From assembly GCA_000799755.1 (NCBI GenBank), contig JUHI01000003.1, positions 1 to 64,000 on the forward strand: DNA of 64,000 nucleotides. Direction: 5' to 3'. Source of the DNA: Martinezella tropici. GTDB taxonomy: Bacteria; Pseudomonadota; Alphaproteobacteria; Rhizobiales; Rhizobiaceae. The position numbers and the translations under genes were made by a program. This document shows, piece by piece, positions 23,638 through 32,583 of the stretch (its first letter is position 1; every line of letters begins with the position of its first letter). The notes below the pieces were generated by a model that worked only from the letters and a program-made list of their open reading frames with translations, was not told the origin of the DNA and searched no databases.

Positions 23638-25731
23638 ATGGCGACGGAAGAGAGCTCCGAAACTTCACGCGGCATCGGTGGCGAGACGCACCAGCACGTT
23701 CCCAAAGGCGGTCCTCATGATGGCGCGGAGCACCTGACGACCAATCAAGGCATTCGGGTTTCGGACAATCAGAACAGCCTCAAATCCGGTAAACGCGGTC
23801 CGACGCTGCTTGAAGACTTCGTCCTGCGTGAAAAGATCTTCCATTTCGACCACGAGCGCATTCCCGAAAGGATCGTGCATGCCCGCGGGTCGGCCGCGCA
23901 TGGCTTCTTCGAGCTCTATGAGCCGCTTTCGGACATTACGAGCGCCGATCTCTTTCAACGCAAAGGCGAAAAGACAGCGGTTTTCGTCCGCTTCTCGACC
24001 GTCGCCGGTGGCGCCGGCTCAGTGGACACACCGCGTGATGTCCGCGGCTTTGCGGTGAAGTTCTATACCAAGCAAGGCAATTGGGACCTGGTGGGCAACA
24101 ATATCCCCGTGTTCTTCATACAGGACGCGATGAAGTTTCCAGACCTCGTCCATGCCGTGAAGATGGAAGCTGACAGAGCCTATCCGCAGGCTGCCTCCGC
24201 TCATGACACCTTCTGGGACTGGGCATCGCTGATGCCGGAATCCACGCATATGCTGATGTGGGCAATGTCGGATCGCGCCATTCCCCGCTCGCTGCGCATG
24301 ATGCAAGGATTCGGCGTTCACACCTTCCGCTTCGTGAACGATGCGGGCAAATCAACATTCGTAAAGTTTCACTGGAGACCGAAACTCGGGATTCAATCGC
24401 TGGTCTGGGACGAGGCGCTGAAGTTGCAGGCGGCCGACAATGACTATCACCGCCGCGATCTCTTCGAGGCGATCGCCGCCGGACATTTCCCGGAATGGGA
24501 ATTGGGTCTTCAGCTATTCGACGAAGCCTTCTCCGAAAGCCTTCCCTACGATGTTCTGGATCCCACCAAGATCATTCCCGAAGAAATTCTGCCGCTGAAG
24601 ATGGTGGGGCGCCTCGTTCTTGATCGCAATCCAGACAATTTCTTTGCCGAAACCGAACAAGTAGCATTCTGCCCGGCCAACATCGTGCCAGGCGTCGATT
24701 TCACCAACGATCCCCTGCTCCAGGGGCGTCTGTTCAGCTATCTCGATACGCAGAAATCCCGTCTCGGCACAGCCAATTTCCATCAGTTGCCTATCAATGC
24801 GCCAAAATGTCCCGTCATGAACTTCCAGCGCGACGGGCAAATGCAGATGCAGGTCCCAAAAGGCCGCGCCAATTATGAGCCGAACAGTCTCGGCGAAAAC
24901 GGCGAGGCCGGTGCGCCGCGCGAATGTCCGGTGACGGGTTTTCGTACCTACGAACATCAGGCGGGTGACGACGAACAAGGCAACAAGCTGCGCGTCCGCG
25001 CCGAGCTGTTTGCCGACCATTACAGTCAGGCGCGTCTCTTCTGGAAATCACAAACGCCGTCAGAACAGGCTCATATCGCATCGGCCTTCGTCTTTGAATT
25101 GTCGAAGGTGCAATTGCAGCATGTGCCGCCGCGCATGGTCGGGAACCTGATGAATGTCGATGCCGGCCTCGCCAGTCGCGTTGCCGCGGGGCTCGGACTT
25201 GTCGGGCCCACCAAGAACTGGCCGGCGCGCGAACCGATCGAACTCGATGCATCTACAGCGCTCTCCATTCATAGGAACATGAAGGAGACGTTGGAGGGAC
25301 GCCAGATTGGAATTCTGATCGCTGCTGGAAGCGATGCCAAGGCGATCTCCGATCTCGTCGATGCCCTGAACGATGTCAAGGCGAAGCCGTTCATCGTGGC
25401 TCCAAAGATCGGAGAAACGAAACTTTCCGACGGCAATACGATCCGCGCCGACGGTCAGCTCCTTGGTTCGCCGTCACAACTTTTCGACGCCGTCGCCATC
25501 ATTCTTTCCAAGGAGGGCGCAGCGTCCCTGATGAACGAGGGAGCGGCCATACAATGGGTGATGGACGCATTCGGGCACTTGAAGGCGATCGGCCATGACG
25601 CGGCAGCCAAACCGCTGCTCGATAAGGCCGGCATTCAACCTGATGCTGGTGTCGTGGATCTCGGATCCTTCATCGGGGCAGCTGCCAAGCGATATTGGGA
25701 CCGCGAGCCCAAGATACGCATGCTGGCCTGA
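23638..25731 (+). CDS. katE: Large-subunit monofunctional catalase (HPII type)
   Basis: A 697-residue haem catalase that breaks hydrogen peroxide into water and oxygen. The catalytic His lies in [12 protein letters not shown], the Asn in [20 protein letters not shown], and the proximal haem Tyr in [14 protein letters not shown]. The C-terminal 150 residues (from about 545, [19 protein letters not shown]) form the flavodoxin-like domain that separates HPII-type enzymes from small catalases. The start is fixed by GAAGGAGG. Stress and stationary-phase expression is typical of katE, and here an EcfG-like promoter lies 34 bp upstream. A stem-loop with a following T-rich stretch (25781-25820) closes the gene. 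Confidence 0.96.
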   Translation: MATEESSETSRGIGGETHQHVPKGGPHDGAEHLTTNQGIRVSDNQNSLKSGKRGPTLLEDFVLREKIFHFDHERIPERIVHARGSAAHGFFELYEPLSDITSADLFQRKGEKTAVFVRFSTVAGGAGSVDTPRDVRGFAVKFYTKQGNWDLVGNNIPVFFIQDAMKFPDLVHAVKMEADRAYPQAASAHDTFWDWASLMPESTHMLMWAMSDRAIPRSLRMMQGFGVHTFRFVNDAGKSTFVKFHWRPKLGIQSLVWDEALKLQAADNDYHRRDLFEAIAAGHFPEWELGLQLFDEAFSESLPYDVLDPTKIIPEEILPLKMVGRLVLDRNPDNFFAETEQVAFCPANIVPGVDFTNDPLLQGRLFSYLDTQKSRLGTANFHQLPINAPKCPVMNFQRDGQMQMQVPKGRANYEPNSLGENGEAGAPRECPVTGFRTYEHQAGDDEQGNKLRVRAELFADHYSQARLFWKSQTPSEQAHIASAFVFELSKVQLQHVPPRMVGNLMNVDAGLASRVAAGLGLVGPTKNWPAREPIELDASTALSIHRNMKETLEGRQIGILIAAGSDAKAISDLVDALNDVKAKPFIVAPKIGETKLSDGNTIRADGQLLGSPSQLFDAVAIILSKEGAASLMNEGAAIQWVMDAFGHLKAIGHDAAAKPLLDKAGIQPDAGVVDLGSFIGAAAKRYWDREPKIRMLA

Positions 25732-25780
25732 GGTTCCCAACCCGCCATGTCGCCGACCCAGCCTCCTGTCCGGCGACGAG

Positions 25781-25820
25781 CAGCACCTGTCGATCCATGC
25801 GGGCCGATGGGTGCTGTTTG
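25781..25820 (+). terminator. Likely terminator after katE
   Basis: CAGCACC (25781-25787) pairs with GGTGCTG (25810-25816) and is followed by TTTGTTT. A second 7-bp inverted repeat, GTCGCCG/CGGCGAC, lies just before it at 25749-25777. The genes on either side are convergent. Confidence 0.45.
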
Positions 25821-25864
25821 TTTATCATCGCCCAAATGCATGGTGCTGACAATTTAACCCCCAG

Positions 25865-26947
25865 TCAGATGACTTGCCGTTGCTGGGCCATACGCTTAAG
25901 CCAGCGCTCGACGCCGACTTCTTCCAAGTCCATCCATTCCAGAAGTCTTTTGCTACTGGTTCGAATCTTGAGGACATCGCCAAGGATTCCCGCCCTGAAA
26001 TCCTCGAAGACCGCGGGATGGATGTAAGAGGACCTGCACACGGAGCGCGTATTGACCAGCTTCGATGCCACAACGTCGATCGCCTCGTTGATCTGGCGCG
26101 CGATCCCCCGCTCGGAATTTTCGACCTTGAGCGGAGCGAGCGCCGCGACCGCCATGCAGGTCGCTCCCCAGGTCCTGAACTGTCGAGAACTGAAATCCTC
26201 TCCGGCCGTTTCCTGGATGTAGGCATTCACATCCTGCGACGAGATCTGGCGGCACCCGCTTTCGTCGCAGACATATTTGAAGAGCTGCTGTCCCGGCAGT
26301 TCCTGCAGGCGTCGCACGACGTTGGCGATGCGGCGGTCGTAATGAGTGAGGTTCCATTCCTTGCCGGATTTCCCCTTGAAGCGGAATTTGACGCTTCCAC
26401 CCTCCACCCGCACATGCCGATTCCTGAGCGTGGTCAGGCCGTAGGATCGGTTCGTTTCCGCATAAGCCGAATTGCCCACACGAATATAGAGATTGTCCAG
26501 CATCCAGACCACGGTCGCCAACGCCTTTTCCATGGTCAGACCTCGAGAGCGCAGATCGTCATCCACCCTGCGCCGAATGTCCGGCAGGCGGTCGGCGAAA
26601 TCGACAAGTCGATCGAACTTCGAGCGGTCGCGTTCGGACTGCCAGTCGGGGTGATACCGGTATTGCTTGCGACCACGTGCATCCGTGCCGATCGCCTGGA
26701 GATGGGATAAAGGATTCGTGGAGATGACGACGTTCGTATAGGCAGGAGGAACGGCCAATGCGTCCAGTCGGGCAATCTCCGAAGGGCGAGTGATCCGGCT
26801 CCCTGCGGGCGAGTAGTAGAGAAAACCCTTTTTTCCCTGTTTTCGGGTAATGCCCGTCTCAAGGCCCGGAATGTATATCAATCCGGAATGGAGCTTCGCT
26901 TCCGCTGCTGCCGCGGCAAGACCGACTTTGGAAAGCATCTGGTTCAT
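25865..26947 (-). CDS. DNA topoisomerase IB (poxvirus/bacterial type)
   Basis: A 360-residue type IB topoisomerase that relaxes supercoils through a 3'-phosphotyrosine intermediate. The N-terminal domain has GFLYYSPAGSRITRPSEIAR and KQYRYHPDW. The catalytic domain shows LDNLYIRVGNSAYAETNRS, GLTTLRNRHVRV, FKGKSGKEW (active-site Lys) and the nucleophile Tyr in CRSSYIHPAVFED, near residue 310. An EcfG-like promoter overlaps the region immediately upstream, with its -10 element only 9 bp before the ATG at 26947. The second ATG at 26938 (MLSKVG) may therefore be the true start. It is divergent from the ku-ligD operon, which suggests a shared DNA-maintenance role under stress. Confidence 0.92.
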   Translation of the reverse strand: MNQMLSKVGLAAAAAEAKLHSGLIYIPGLETGITRKQGKKGFLYYSPAGSRITRPSEIARLDALAVPPAYTNVVISTNPLSHLQAIGTDARGRKQYRYHPDWQSERDRSKFDRLVDFADRLPDIRRRVDDDLRSRGLTMEKALATVVWMLDNLYIRVGNSAYAETNRSYGLTTLRNRHVRVEGGSVKFRFKGKSGKEWNLTHYDRRIANVVRRLQELPGQQLFKYVCDESGCRQISSQDVNAYIQETAGEDFSSRQFRTWGATCMAVAALAPLKVENSERGIARQINEAIDVVASKLVNTRSVCRSSYIHPAVFEDFRAGILGDVLKIRTSSKRLLEWMDLEEVGVERWLKRMAQQRQVI

Positions 26948-26955
26948 GCCCGGAT

Positions 26956-26980
26956 AACTCCGCTTGAGCGACCCGGTTCC
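26956..26980 (-). promoter_or_regulatory. EcfG-like promoter for the topoisomerase IB gene
   Basis: Minus-strand GGAAC-N16-AGTT. Its -10 element is 9 bp from the annotated ATG and 18 bp from the next in-frame ATG, which suggests either a nearly leaderless transcript or a later start. Confidence 0.4.
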
Positions 26981-27022
26981 ACCGCATTGGATCGGATGAC
27001 CCTGATGTCATGTAGACGACAG

Positions 27023-27047
27023 GGAACAATGCCCATTCGACGCCGTT
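27023..27047 (+). promoter_or_regulatory. EcfG-like promoter for the ku-ligD operon
   Basis: GGAAC-N16-CGTT, a full core match, 31 bp ahead of the first ku start. Confidence 0.7.
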
Positions 27048-27077
27048 TGAGTCCTATCGTCGACATGGAGTCTGCAG

Positions 27078-27950
27078 ATGAGCCCGCGCGCGCAATGGAA
27101 GGGGTACCTGAAGTTCGGAGAGGTCAGTTGCGCAATCGCGCTCTATACGGCGGTTTCCACTTCGGAGCGGATTTCCTTTCATACGCTGAACCGGGAAACC
27201 GGAAACCGCGTCAGGCGCGAATTCATCGACGGCGAGACCGGAAAGCCGGTGCCGCGCGAAGATCAGGTTAAGGGATATGAGCTCAACAAGGACGACTATA
27301 TCGTCCTCGAGCCTGAGGAAATTTCTGCCGTGGTGCCGGAGAGCGACAAGATCCTGCACGTGAAGGCCTTTCTGGCATGTGCTGAGATCGACGACGTCTA
27401 TTTCGACCGGCCGTATTATCTCGCTCCTTCGGCCCCGGCAGCGGAAGAGGCATTCACGCTGATCCGTGAGGGCATGCGCGCTCGGAAGGTTGCCGCCATT
27501 GCCCAGACCGTTCTTTTTCGCCGCCTGCGCACGATGATGATCCGCGCCCATGGCAAAGGATTGATCGCCACCACATTGAACTTCGACTACGAGGTGCGCC
27601 CGGCAAAGGAAGCCTTTGAAGACGTTCCGGACATGACGATCAAGGGCGAGATGCTCGATCTCGCCAAACACATCATCGATACGAAAACAGGGACCTTCCA
27701 CGCAGGCGAATTCGATGATCGTTACGAGGCGGCCCTTGCCGATCTCGTGAAAGCCAAGATCGAGGGCAAGGCGATCCCACAGCGCAAGCCAGCAACACCT
27801 GCCAAGGTTACCGATCTCATGGAAGCCCTACGCCAGAGCGCCGGGCTGGATGGCAAAGGCAAAGCAAAGGCGAGGTCGAGCCCCCGGTCCAAGAAAGCAA
27901 CGAAACCTCGCGCGCCATCCTCTTCACGCACGCAACGCAAGGCGAGCTGA
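27078..27950 (+). CDS. ku: Ku protein, first copy (end-joining repair)
   Basis: A 290-residue bacterial Ku, which forms a ring on double-strand break ends and recruits LigD. The Ku core (residues 8-195) begins WKGYLKFGEVSCAIALYTA and contains ISFHTLNRETGNRVRREFID, VKGYELNKDDYIVLEPEEI and YYLAPSAPAAEEAFTLIREG. The tail beyond residue 240 is rich in Lys, Arg and Ser (KGKAKARSSPRSKKATKPRA), as in many soil bacteria, and should bind DNA. ligD follows after 2 bp, so the two are cotranscribed from an EcfG-like promoter. Stress-induced Ku pairs are known in Sinorhizobium under RpoE2 control, which fits this arrangement. Confidence 0.95.
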   Translation: MSPRAQWKGYLKFGEVSCAIALYTAVSTSERISFHTLNRETGNRVRREFIDGETGKPVPREDQVKGYELNKDDYIVLEPEEISAVVPESDKILHVKAFLACAEIDDVYFDRPYYLAPSAPAAEEAFTLIREGMRARKVAAIAQTVLFRRLRTMMIRAHGKGLIATTLNFDYEVRPAKEAFEDVPDMTIKGEMLDLAKHIIDTKTGTFHAGEFDDRYEAALADLVKAKIEGKAIPQRKPATPAKVTDLMEALRQSAGLDGKGKAKARSSPRSKKATKPRAPSSSRTQRKAS

Positions 27951-27952
27951 CC

Positions 27953-30523
27953 ATGGCATTGGAAATCTACAATCGTAAGCGTGATTTTACTAAAACATCC
28001 GAGCCAAAAGGTCGCGCAAAGAGAAAAAAAGCCGCCGCTGCCGGCAGCAGCTTCGTCATCCAGAAGCACGATGCACGCCGCCTCCACTATGATTTTCGTC
28101 TTGAACTCGACGGCGTGCTGAAGAGCTGGGCCGTGACCAGGGGACCGAGCCTGGTGACCGGCGAAAAGCGGCTTGCGGTGCAGACCGAAGACCATCCTCT
28201 CGAATACGGTGGTTTCGAAGGCACGATCCCGAAGGGCGAATACGGCGGCGGCACGGTTCTCGTCTGGGATAAAGGCTCCTGGACGCCGATTGGCGATCCG
28301 CACAAGGGACTGACCAAGGGACATCTCGAATTCGAGCTCCACGGTAAAAAGCTCGGCGGACGCTGGCACCTGATCCGGATGGCCGGAAAACCCCGCGAGA
28401 AGCGCGAAAACTGGCTGCTGATCAAGGGAGAAGACAATGCGGCTCGCCCCGAAGGAGCACTCGACATCCTGGAAGAACGACCGGAATCGGCCAAGACGGG
28501 ACGGCTTATCAACGAGGTCGAGAACGAGAGGCCGGGCTGGTCATCCAAGACGGGTAAGATCGATCGCAGAACGGCGAAACCGAAGAACAGCTCCCCTGTG
28601 TCGAGTAAGACAGAACCAGAACGCGATACAGAGCCTGTCGATCCCTCTTCCTTGAAGGGCGCAAGGAAGGCAGCGCTGCCTTCCTTTATCGAGCCGGCTT
28701 TAGCGACACTGGTATCCAAGCCGCCCTCGGGTAAACGTTGGCTCCACGAAATCAAGTTCGACGGCTACCGGCTTGAGGTCCGCATCGAGGCTGGCCGCAT
28801 CAAGTTGCTGACGCGCAGCGGTCTCGACTGGACGCAAAAATTCGGCAAGGAGATTCTCGCCGCCTTCCGGGATCTTCCGGTCGGCACAGCTGTCATCGAT
28901 GGCGAACTGGTCGTCGAGCCCGCGGCCGGCGCCTCTGACTTTTCCGCCCTCCAGGCCGACCTTAGCGAAGGGCGCAGCGACCGCTTCGTCTTCTACGCGT
29001 TCGATCTCATCTATCTCGACGGCTATGACCTGACCGCCTGCCCGTTGATCAGCCGCAAGGAATTGCTGCAGAAGACCATTCCATCCGAAACCGGGACCCT
29101 TCGCTTCAGCAGTCACTTTGATGAAAATGGAAACCTGCTGCTTAGCCATGCCTGCCGATTGAGCCTGGAAGGGATCGTATCCAAGGTCGCCAGCGATCCC
29201 TATCGCTCCGGTCGCAGCAAGACATGGATCAAATCGAAATGCTCGTCACGGCAGGAATTCGTCATCGGAGGCTTTGTGCCCTCGACCACATCTCGAAAGG
29301 CGATCGGCTCGTTGGTTCTCGGTGTCTACGAGGACGGCAAGCTGGAGCATGTCGGCCGCGTCGGCACGGGCTATACGCACACCGTCGCCGAGCAGCTCTT
29401 CCAGAAGCTGACGCGCATGAAGCCGGAGGAAAACCCCTTTGCCACAAAGCTGACCGCGGAAGAAAATCGCGGCGTCCGCTATGTGCGGCCGGATCTCGTG
29501 GCGGAAGTCGAGTTTCGCGCCTGGACGGCCGACGGCCACCTGCGCCACGCCTCTTTCCGCGGACTTAGAGAGGACAAGAACCCGCTCGACATCGTTCGGG
29601 AGACGCTGGAATCTCCGATGAAAGCCTCAACGGAAAAGCCTCCCGGAAGCAGCGTATCCCTCACCCACCCGGATCGCCTCTATTGGCCGGACCAAGGCGT
29701 GACCAAGGCCGGGCTTGCCGACTACTATAGCGAGGTCTGGCGCTATATGGGTCCTTTCGTCGTCGGACGGCCGCTCGCGCTGGTGCGCTGTCCGAATGGA
29801 ATCGGCGGCCAGCACTTCTTCCAGAAACATGACTGGAAGGGCATGAACAAGAATATCGCGCTGGCAAAGGACCCGCAGGACGACGAGCCTTATGTGAGCA
29901 TCGATGACCTGAATGGCCTGATCGGCCTCGTGCAGGCCGCGGTCCTCGAAATCCATCCCTGGGGATCGATGGTTGGCGATTGGGAAAGGCCTGACATGAT
30001 CGTCATGGATCTCGATCCCGGTCCGGACGTCGCATGGCGCGAAGTCATCGTCGCGGCCAAGGAAACAGCCGAACGGCTGAGACAGGCGGGCCTCGTACCT
30101 TTCGTCAAGACATCGGGAGGCAAAGGATTGCATGTCGTGTGCCCGCTGGTCGCCAAGGCCGAATGGCCGGCCGTCAAGGCCTTTACCAAGGGTATCGCCG
30201 ATGCGATGGCGGCAGACGCCCCCGATCGTTACGTCTCGACGATCACCAAGTCGAAACGCCGCGGCAAGATCCTCATCGATTATCTCAGAAACCAGCGCGG
30301 CTCGACCGCCGTCGCCCCCTATTCGACCCGCGCGCGTCCGGGAGCGGCCGTCTCCATGCCTTTGTCCTGGGAGGAGTTGAGCCCGGCAATCGGCCCGGAC
30401 TATTTCACCGTGCTCAACGTGCCGACACGGCTTGCGGCGCTCAGATCGGATCCTTGGGCCGATTTCAGGCGGGCGGCCGAACCCTTGCGTCAGCCCAACG
30501 GGAAGCGCAAACGCGGTTCCTGA
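27953..30523 (+). CDS. ligD: Multidomain ATP-dependent DNA ligase LigD
   Basis: An 856-residue three-domain end-joining enzyme. The phosphoesterase domain is N-terminal (about 30-180) with KHDARRLHYDFRLELDG and EYGGFEGTIPKGEYGGGTV. The ligase domain (about 225-545) has the adenylated Lys in HEIKFDGYRLEV and later ELVVEPA and CRLSLEGIVSK. The primase-polymerase domain is C-terminal (about 555-845) with LTHPDRLYWPDQGVTKAGLA, the metal-binding IVMDLDPGPD and KTSGGKGLHVVCPL. The order phosphoesterase-ligase-polymerase is common in Rhizobiales. The gene is translationally close to ku and faces the second ku gene 38 bp downstream. Confidence 0.96.
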   Translation: MALEIYNRKRDFTKTSEPKGRAKRKKAAAAGSSFVIQKHDARRLHYDFRLELDGVLKSWAVTRGPSLVTGEKRLAVQTEDHPLEYGGFEGTIPKGEYGGGTVLVWDKGSWTPIGDPHKGLTKGHLEFELHGKKLGGRWHLIRMAGKPREKRENWLLIKGEDNAARPEGALDILEERPESAKTGRLINEVENERPGWSSKTGKIDRRTAKPKNSSPVSSKTEPERDTEPVDPSSLKGARKAALPSFIEPALATLVSKPPSGKRWLHEIKFDGYRLEVRIEAGRIKLLTRSGLDWTQKFGKEILAAFRDLPVGTAVIDGELVVEPAAGASDFSALQADLSEGRSDRFVFYAFDLIYLDGYDLTACPLISRKELLQKTIPSETGTLRFSSHFDENGNLLLSHACRLSLEGIVSKVASDPYRSGRSKTWIKSKCSSRQEFVIGGFVPSTTSRKAIGSLVLGVYEDGKLEHVGRVGTGYTHTVAEQLFQKLTRMKPEENPFATKLTAEENRGVRYVRPDLVAEVEFRAWTADGHLRHASFRGLREDKNPLDIVRETLESPMKASTEKPPGSSVSLTHPDRLYWPDQGVTKAGLADYYSEVWRYMGPFVVGRPLALVRCPNGIGGQHFFQKHDWKGMNKNIALAKDPQDDEPYVSIDDLNGLIGLVQAAVLEIHPWGSMVGDWERPDMIVMDLDPGPDVAWREVIVAAKETAERLRQAGLVPFVKTSGGKGLHVVCPLVAKAEWPAVKAFTKGIADAMAADAPDRYVSTITKSKRRGKILIDYLRNQRGSTAVAPYSTRARPGAAVSMPLSWEELSPAIGPDYFTVLNVPTRLAALRSDPWADFRRAAEPLRQPNGKRKRGS

Positions 30524-30561
30524 CAGACGCCCGGCTTTGCGAGGGAAGCCCGCCATGTGAA

Positions 30562-31368
30562 CTATCGTTTTTTTGCGCTTCTTTCCTGCGAAAGGCTCTT
30601 TCGAAGCGCATCCATGATGTTGATGACATTGTCTGGCGCAGGCGTCTTCTCCATCTTCGTCTTCGAGGGACGCTTGCGACCTTTCTTCTTGGAAGCAATG
30701 ATTTCGAGAAGCTTGTCCTGGACGGGATCGGAGACCATTTCAGGATCCCATGGCTTGGTACGTTCTTTTATCAATTCTTCGACAAGCTTCATCAGCTTGG
30801 CATGGGCCGGTTTCGCGTCGATATCCTCGAAGTAATCCTTCACGTCCCGGACCTCGTCGCCAAACCGCAAGGTCCAAAGGACGATCCCCCTGTCTCGCGG
30901 TTCCAGCATGACGGCCCGCTCGCGGCGATACATGACGAGCCGCGAGATGCCAACCATGCCACTCGCGGCCATCGCGTCGCGGATGACGCAATAAGCCTCC
31001 TCGCCGACGGCGTCATTGGGTGTCAGGTAATGCGGCGTGTCGAACCAGATCCATTCGAGACTGTCGCGCGGCACGAACATGTCGATATCGATCGTCCGGG
31101 TGCTTTCGAGCGCGACCGCATCGAGTTCGTCATCCTCGAGCATCACATAATCGTCCTCGCCGCGCTCATATCCTTTGACCTCATCGTCCTCGTCGACCAC
31201 GCCGCCCGTGACGGAATCGACATATTGGCTGAGGACACGATTGCCTGTCTTTCGGTTAAGCGTGTGGAAGCGAACCTTCTCATTGTCGCTCGTCGCCGGC
31301 GCCATGGCGACCGGACAAGTCACCAGCGACAGTTTGAGATAGCCTTTCCAGAATGACCGCGGCGCCAT
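30562..31368 (-). CDS. ku: Ku protein, second copy
   Basis: A 268-residue Ku homologue with the core FWKGYLKLSLVTCPVAMAPA, VRFHTLNRKTGNRVLSQYVD, VKGYERGEDDYVMLEDDELD and IWFDTPHYLTPNDAVGEEAY. Its sequence differs clearly from the first copy, so the two are old paralogues that may form a heterodimer, as reported for paired Ku proteins in Sinorhizobium. The C-terminal tail (KKKGRKRPSKTKMEKTPAPD, then SLSQERSAKKR) is basic. It is convergent with ligD and has its own full-match EcfG-like promoter and a GGAGG ribosome binding site, so both Ku genes seem to answer to the same sigma factor. Confidence 0.95.
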   Translation of the reverse strand: MAPRSFWKGYLKLSLVTCPVAMAPATSDNEKVRFHTLNRKTGNRVLSQYVDSVTGGVVDEDDEVKGYERGEDDYVMLEDDELDAVALESTRTIDIDMFVPRDSLEWIWFDTPHYLTPNDAVGEEAYCVIRDAMAASGMVGISRLVMYRRERAVMLEPRDRGIVLWTLRFGDEVRDVKDYFEDIDAKPAHAKLMKLVEELIKERTKPWDPEMVSDPVQDKLLEIIASKKKGRKRPSKTKMEKTPAPDNVINIMDALRKSLSQERSAKKR

Positions 31369-31391
31369 GAATTTCCTCCATTAGCAAGAGG

Positions 31392-31416
31392 AACGGTCGC
31401 GGGCACCCATGGTTCC
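31392..31416 (-). promoter_or_regulatory. EcfG-like promoter for the second ku gene
   Basis: Minus-strand GGAAC-N16-CGTT, a full core match, 24 bp ahead of the ATG at 31368. Confidence 0.7.
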
Positions 31417-31973
31417 GCTCGCGAATCCGTTCCGGCTCCAGCCTTAGTGCATGCCGCCACCGCCGCCTTCCTTGAGATCGACATTGCTGAGGATCAGTGC
31501 AAGCGGACTTCATACATCACCGCCCTTTAAACCTCGGAAACGGTCGTTTATCAGACGCCCTATCGACATTCGACTTTGGCGGTGTCGAGCACATCTATCA
31601 AAAGTCAGATCTCAGCTTCAACTAGCCACCGTTCCTCGAAGAAACGACCTCGAGAATCCGCTTCGGCGGGTTTTTTCGTCTTCTGTACAGAATCTGGCCG
31701 TCCAACTGTGACTCCTCTTGGACGCCAAATTGCTCACTTTCGCAGGCATCGCGGGATCGAGGCATTGAAATCATTGGCGTTTCTGGAAAAATGTGACATT
31801 TGTGACGGACCATGCAAGAAACAGCATGATGGCCTCAAAGAACAGCGCCGTGGGTTGCGATCACCAACTTCGTCGAAGAATGGCCGGGCGGGCGGCTCGG
31901 CATCGGACAGCGACTTTGCGATGATCGAATGGATAGATTGCCAAAAGCCGCAAATCAGTTCACTTTTTCAATC
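31417..31973. other. Long gap without a confident gene
   Basis: Several short open frames exist on both strands, but none has a ribosome binding site and recognisable protein character together. A minus-strand reading near 31440-31495 (LALILSNVDLKEGGGGGMH) looks protein-like but has no usable start codon, so it may be a gene remnant. No RNA gene was recognised. Confidence 0.4.
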
Positions 31974-32207
31974 ATGCCTAATATTGCGCGACCATTCGTG
32001 ACCGATGATGATCCCGATAGGGAGATCCGCTGCCAGGACGCACTGCAAGCCGCTTTTCGAGAGTTGCTGATTGCAGCGACGCTGGCAGGTTGGTCGGAGC
32101 GCGAGGCTACTCGGGCAATCGGCGAGCTTGCGGACAAGCACCTTCTCTCGCTGGAGTCCAATGACAACACGGACGCGTTGATCGCGCTGCTGCGGCGGAT
32201 GACCTAA
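31974..32207 (+). CDS. Hypothetical protein, 77 residues
   Basis: A small acidic protein starting MPNIARPFVTDDDPDREIRC with a helix-rich middle (DALQAAFRELLIAATLAGWS, EREATRAIGELADKHLLSLE) and the end TDALIALLRRMT. The pattern of a small helical protein with a conserved AGW turn occurs in other rhizobial hypotheticals, but I cannot name it. No clear ribosome binding site precedes the ATG, so confidence is moderate. Confidence 0.5.
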   Translation: MPNIARPFVTDDDPDREIRCQDALQAAFRELLIAATLAGWSEREATRAIGELADKHLLSLESNDNTDALIALLRRMT

Positions 32208-32583
32208 CCCCTCCATCCGGCCGATTCTTTCCGTTGTCTTTTCGGGTGTGCATCACGGGAATCTCCCGGAAGTGGTGTTCGACCGCAAAGGCCTCAATCT
32301 GATCCGCTGACGCTCGATTGCCGAATCCTGGGCCATTTGCGATGGATGTGCTGGCGGCAGCGGGATGCCTGGGCGGAACGATGAGACAATTGTGACGCCC
32401 GGCCCGGTTTACTCCTCCGAAGGGCGTGAAACCCGACGATGCCGTCGATTCAGACAAACAATTCCTATTATAATCTATAAAAATAGTTTGCTATTTCTGT
32501 CGATCCCATCCCCGATTTCGCTAGGCTTTGCTCATTGCACTCAGGGAACCGCCGGAAAACGTAGTCCGGCCAAGGGGACAAGT
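32208..32583. other. Gap upstream of the sulfonate uptake operon
   Basis: No gene is recognised. A TATAAT hexamer at 32469-32474, in an AT-rich patch about 110 bp ahead of tauA, is a possible -10 element, but I found no convincing -35 element at the right spacing. Confidence 0.3.

Noticed and set aside
31440..31513. Minus-strand peptide LALILSNVDLKEGGGGGMH as a gene
   Set aside because: It has no usable start codon and no ribosome binding site, and it lies next to a clear promoter for the second ku gene.
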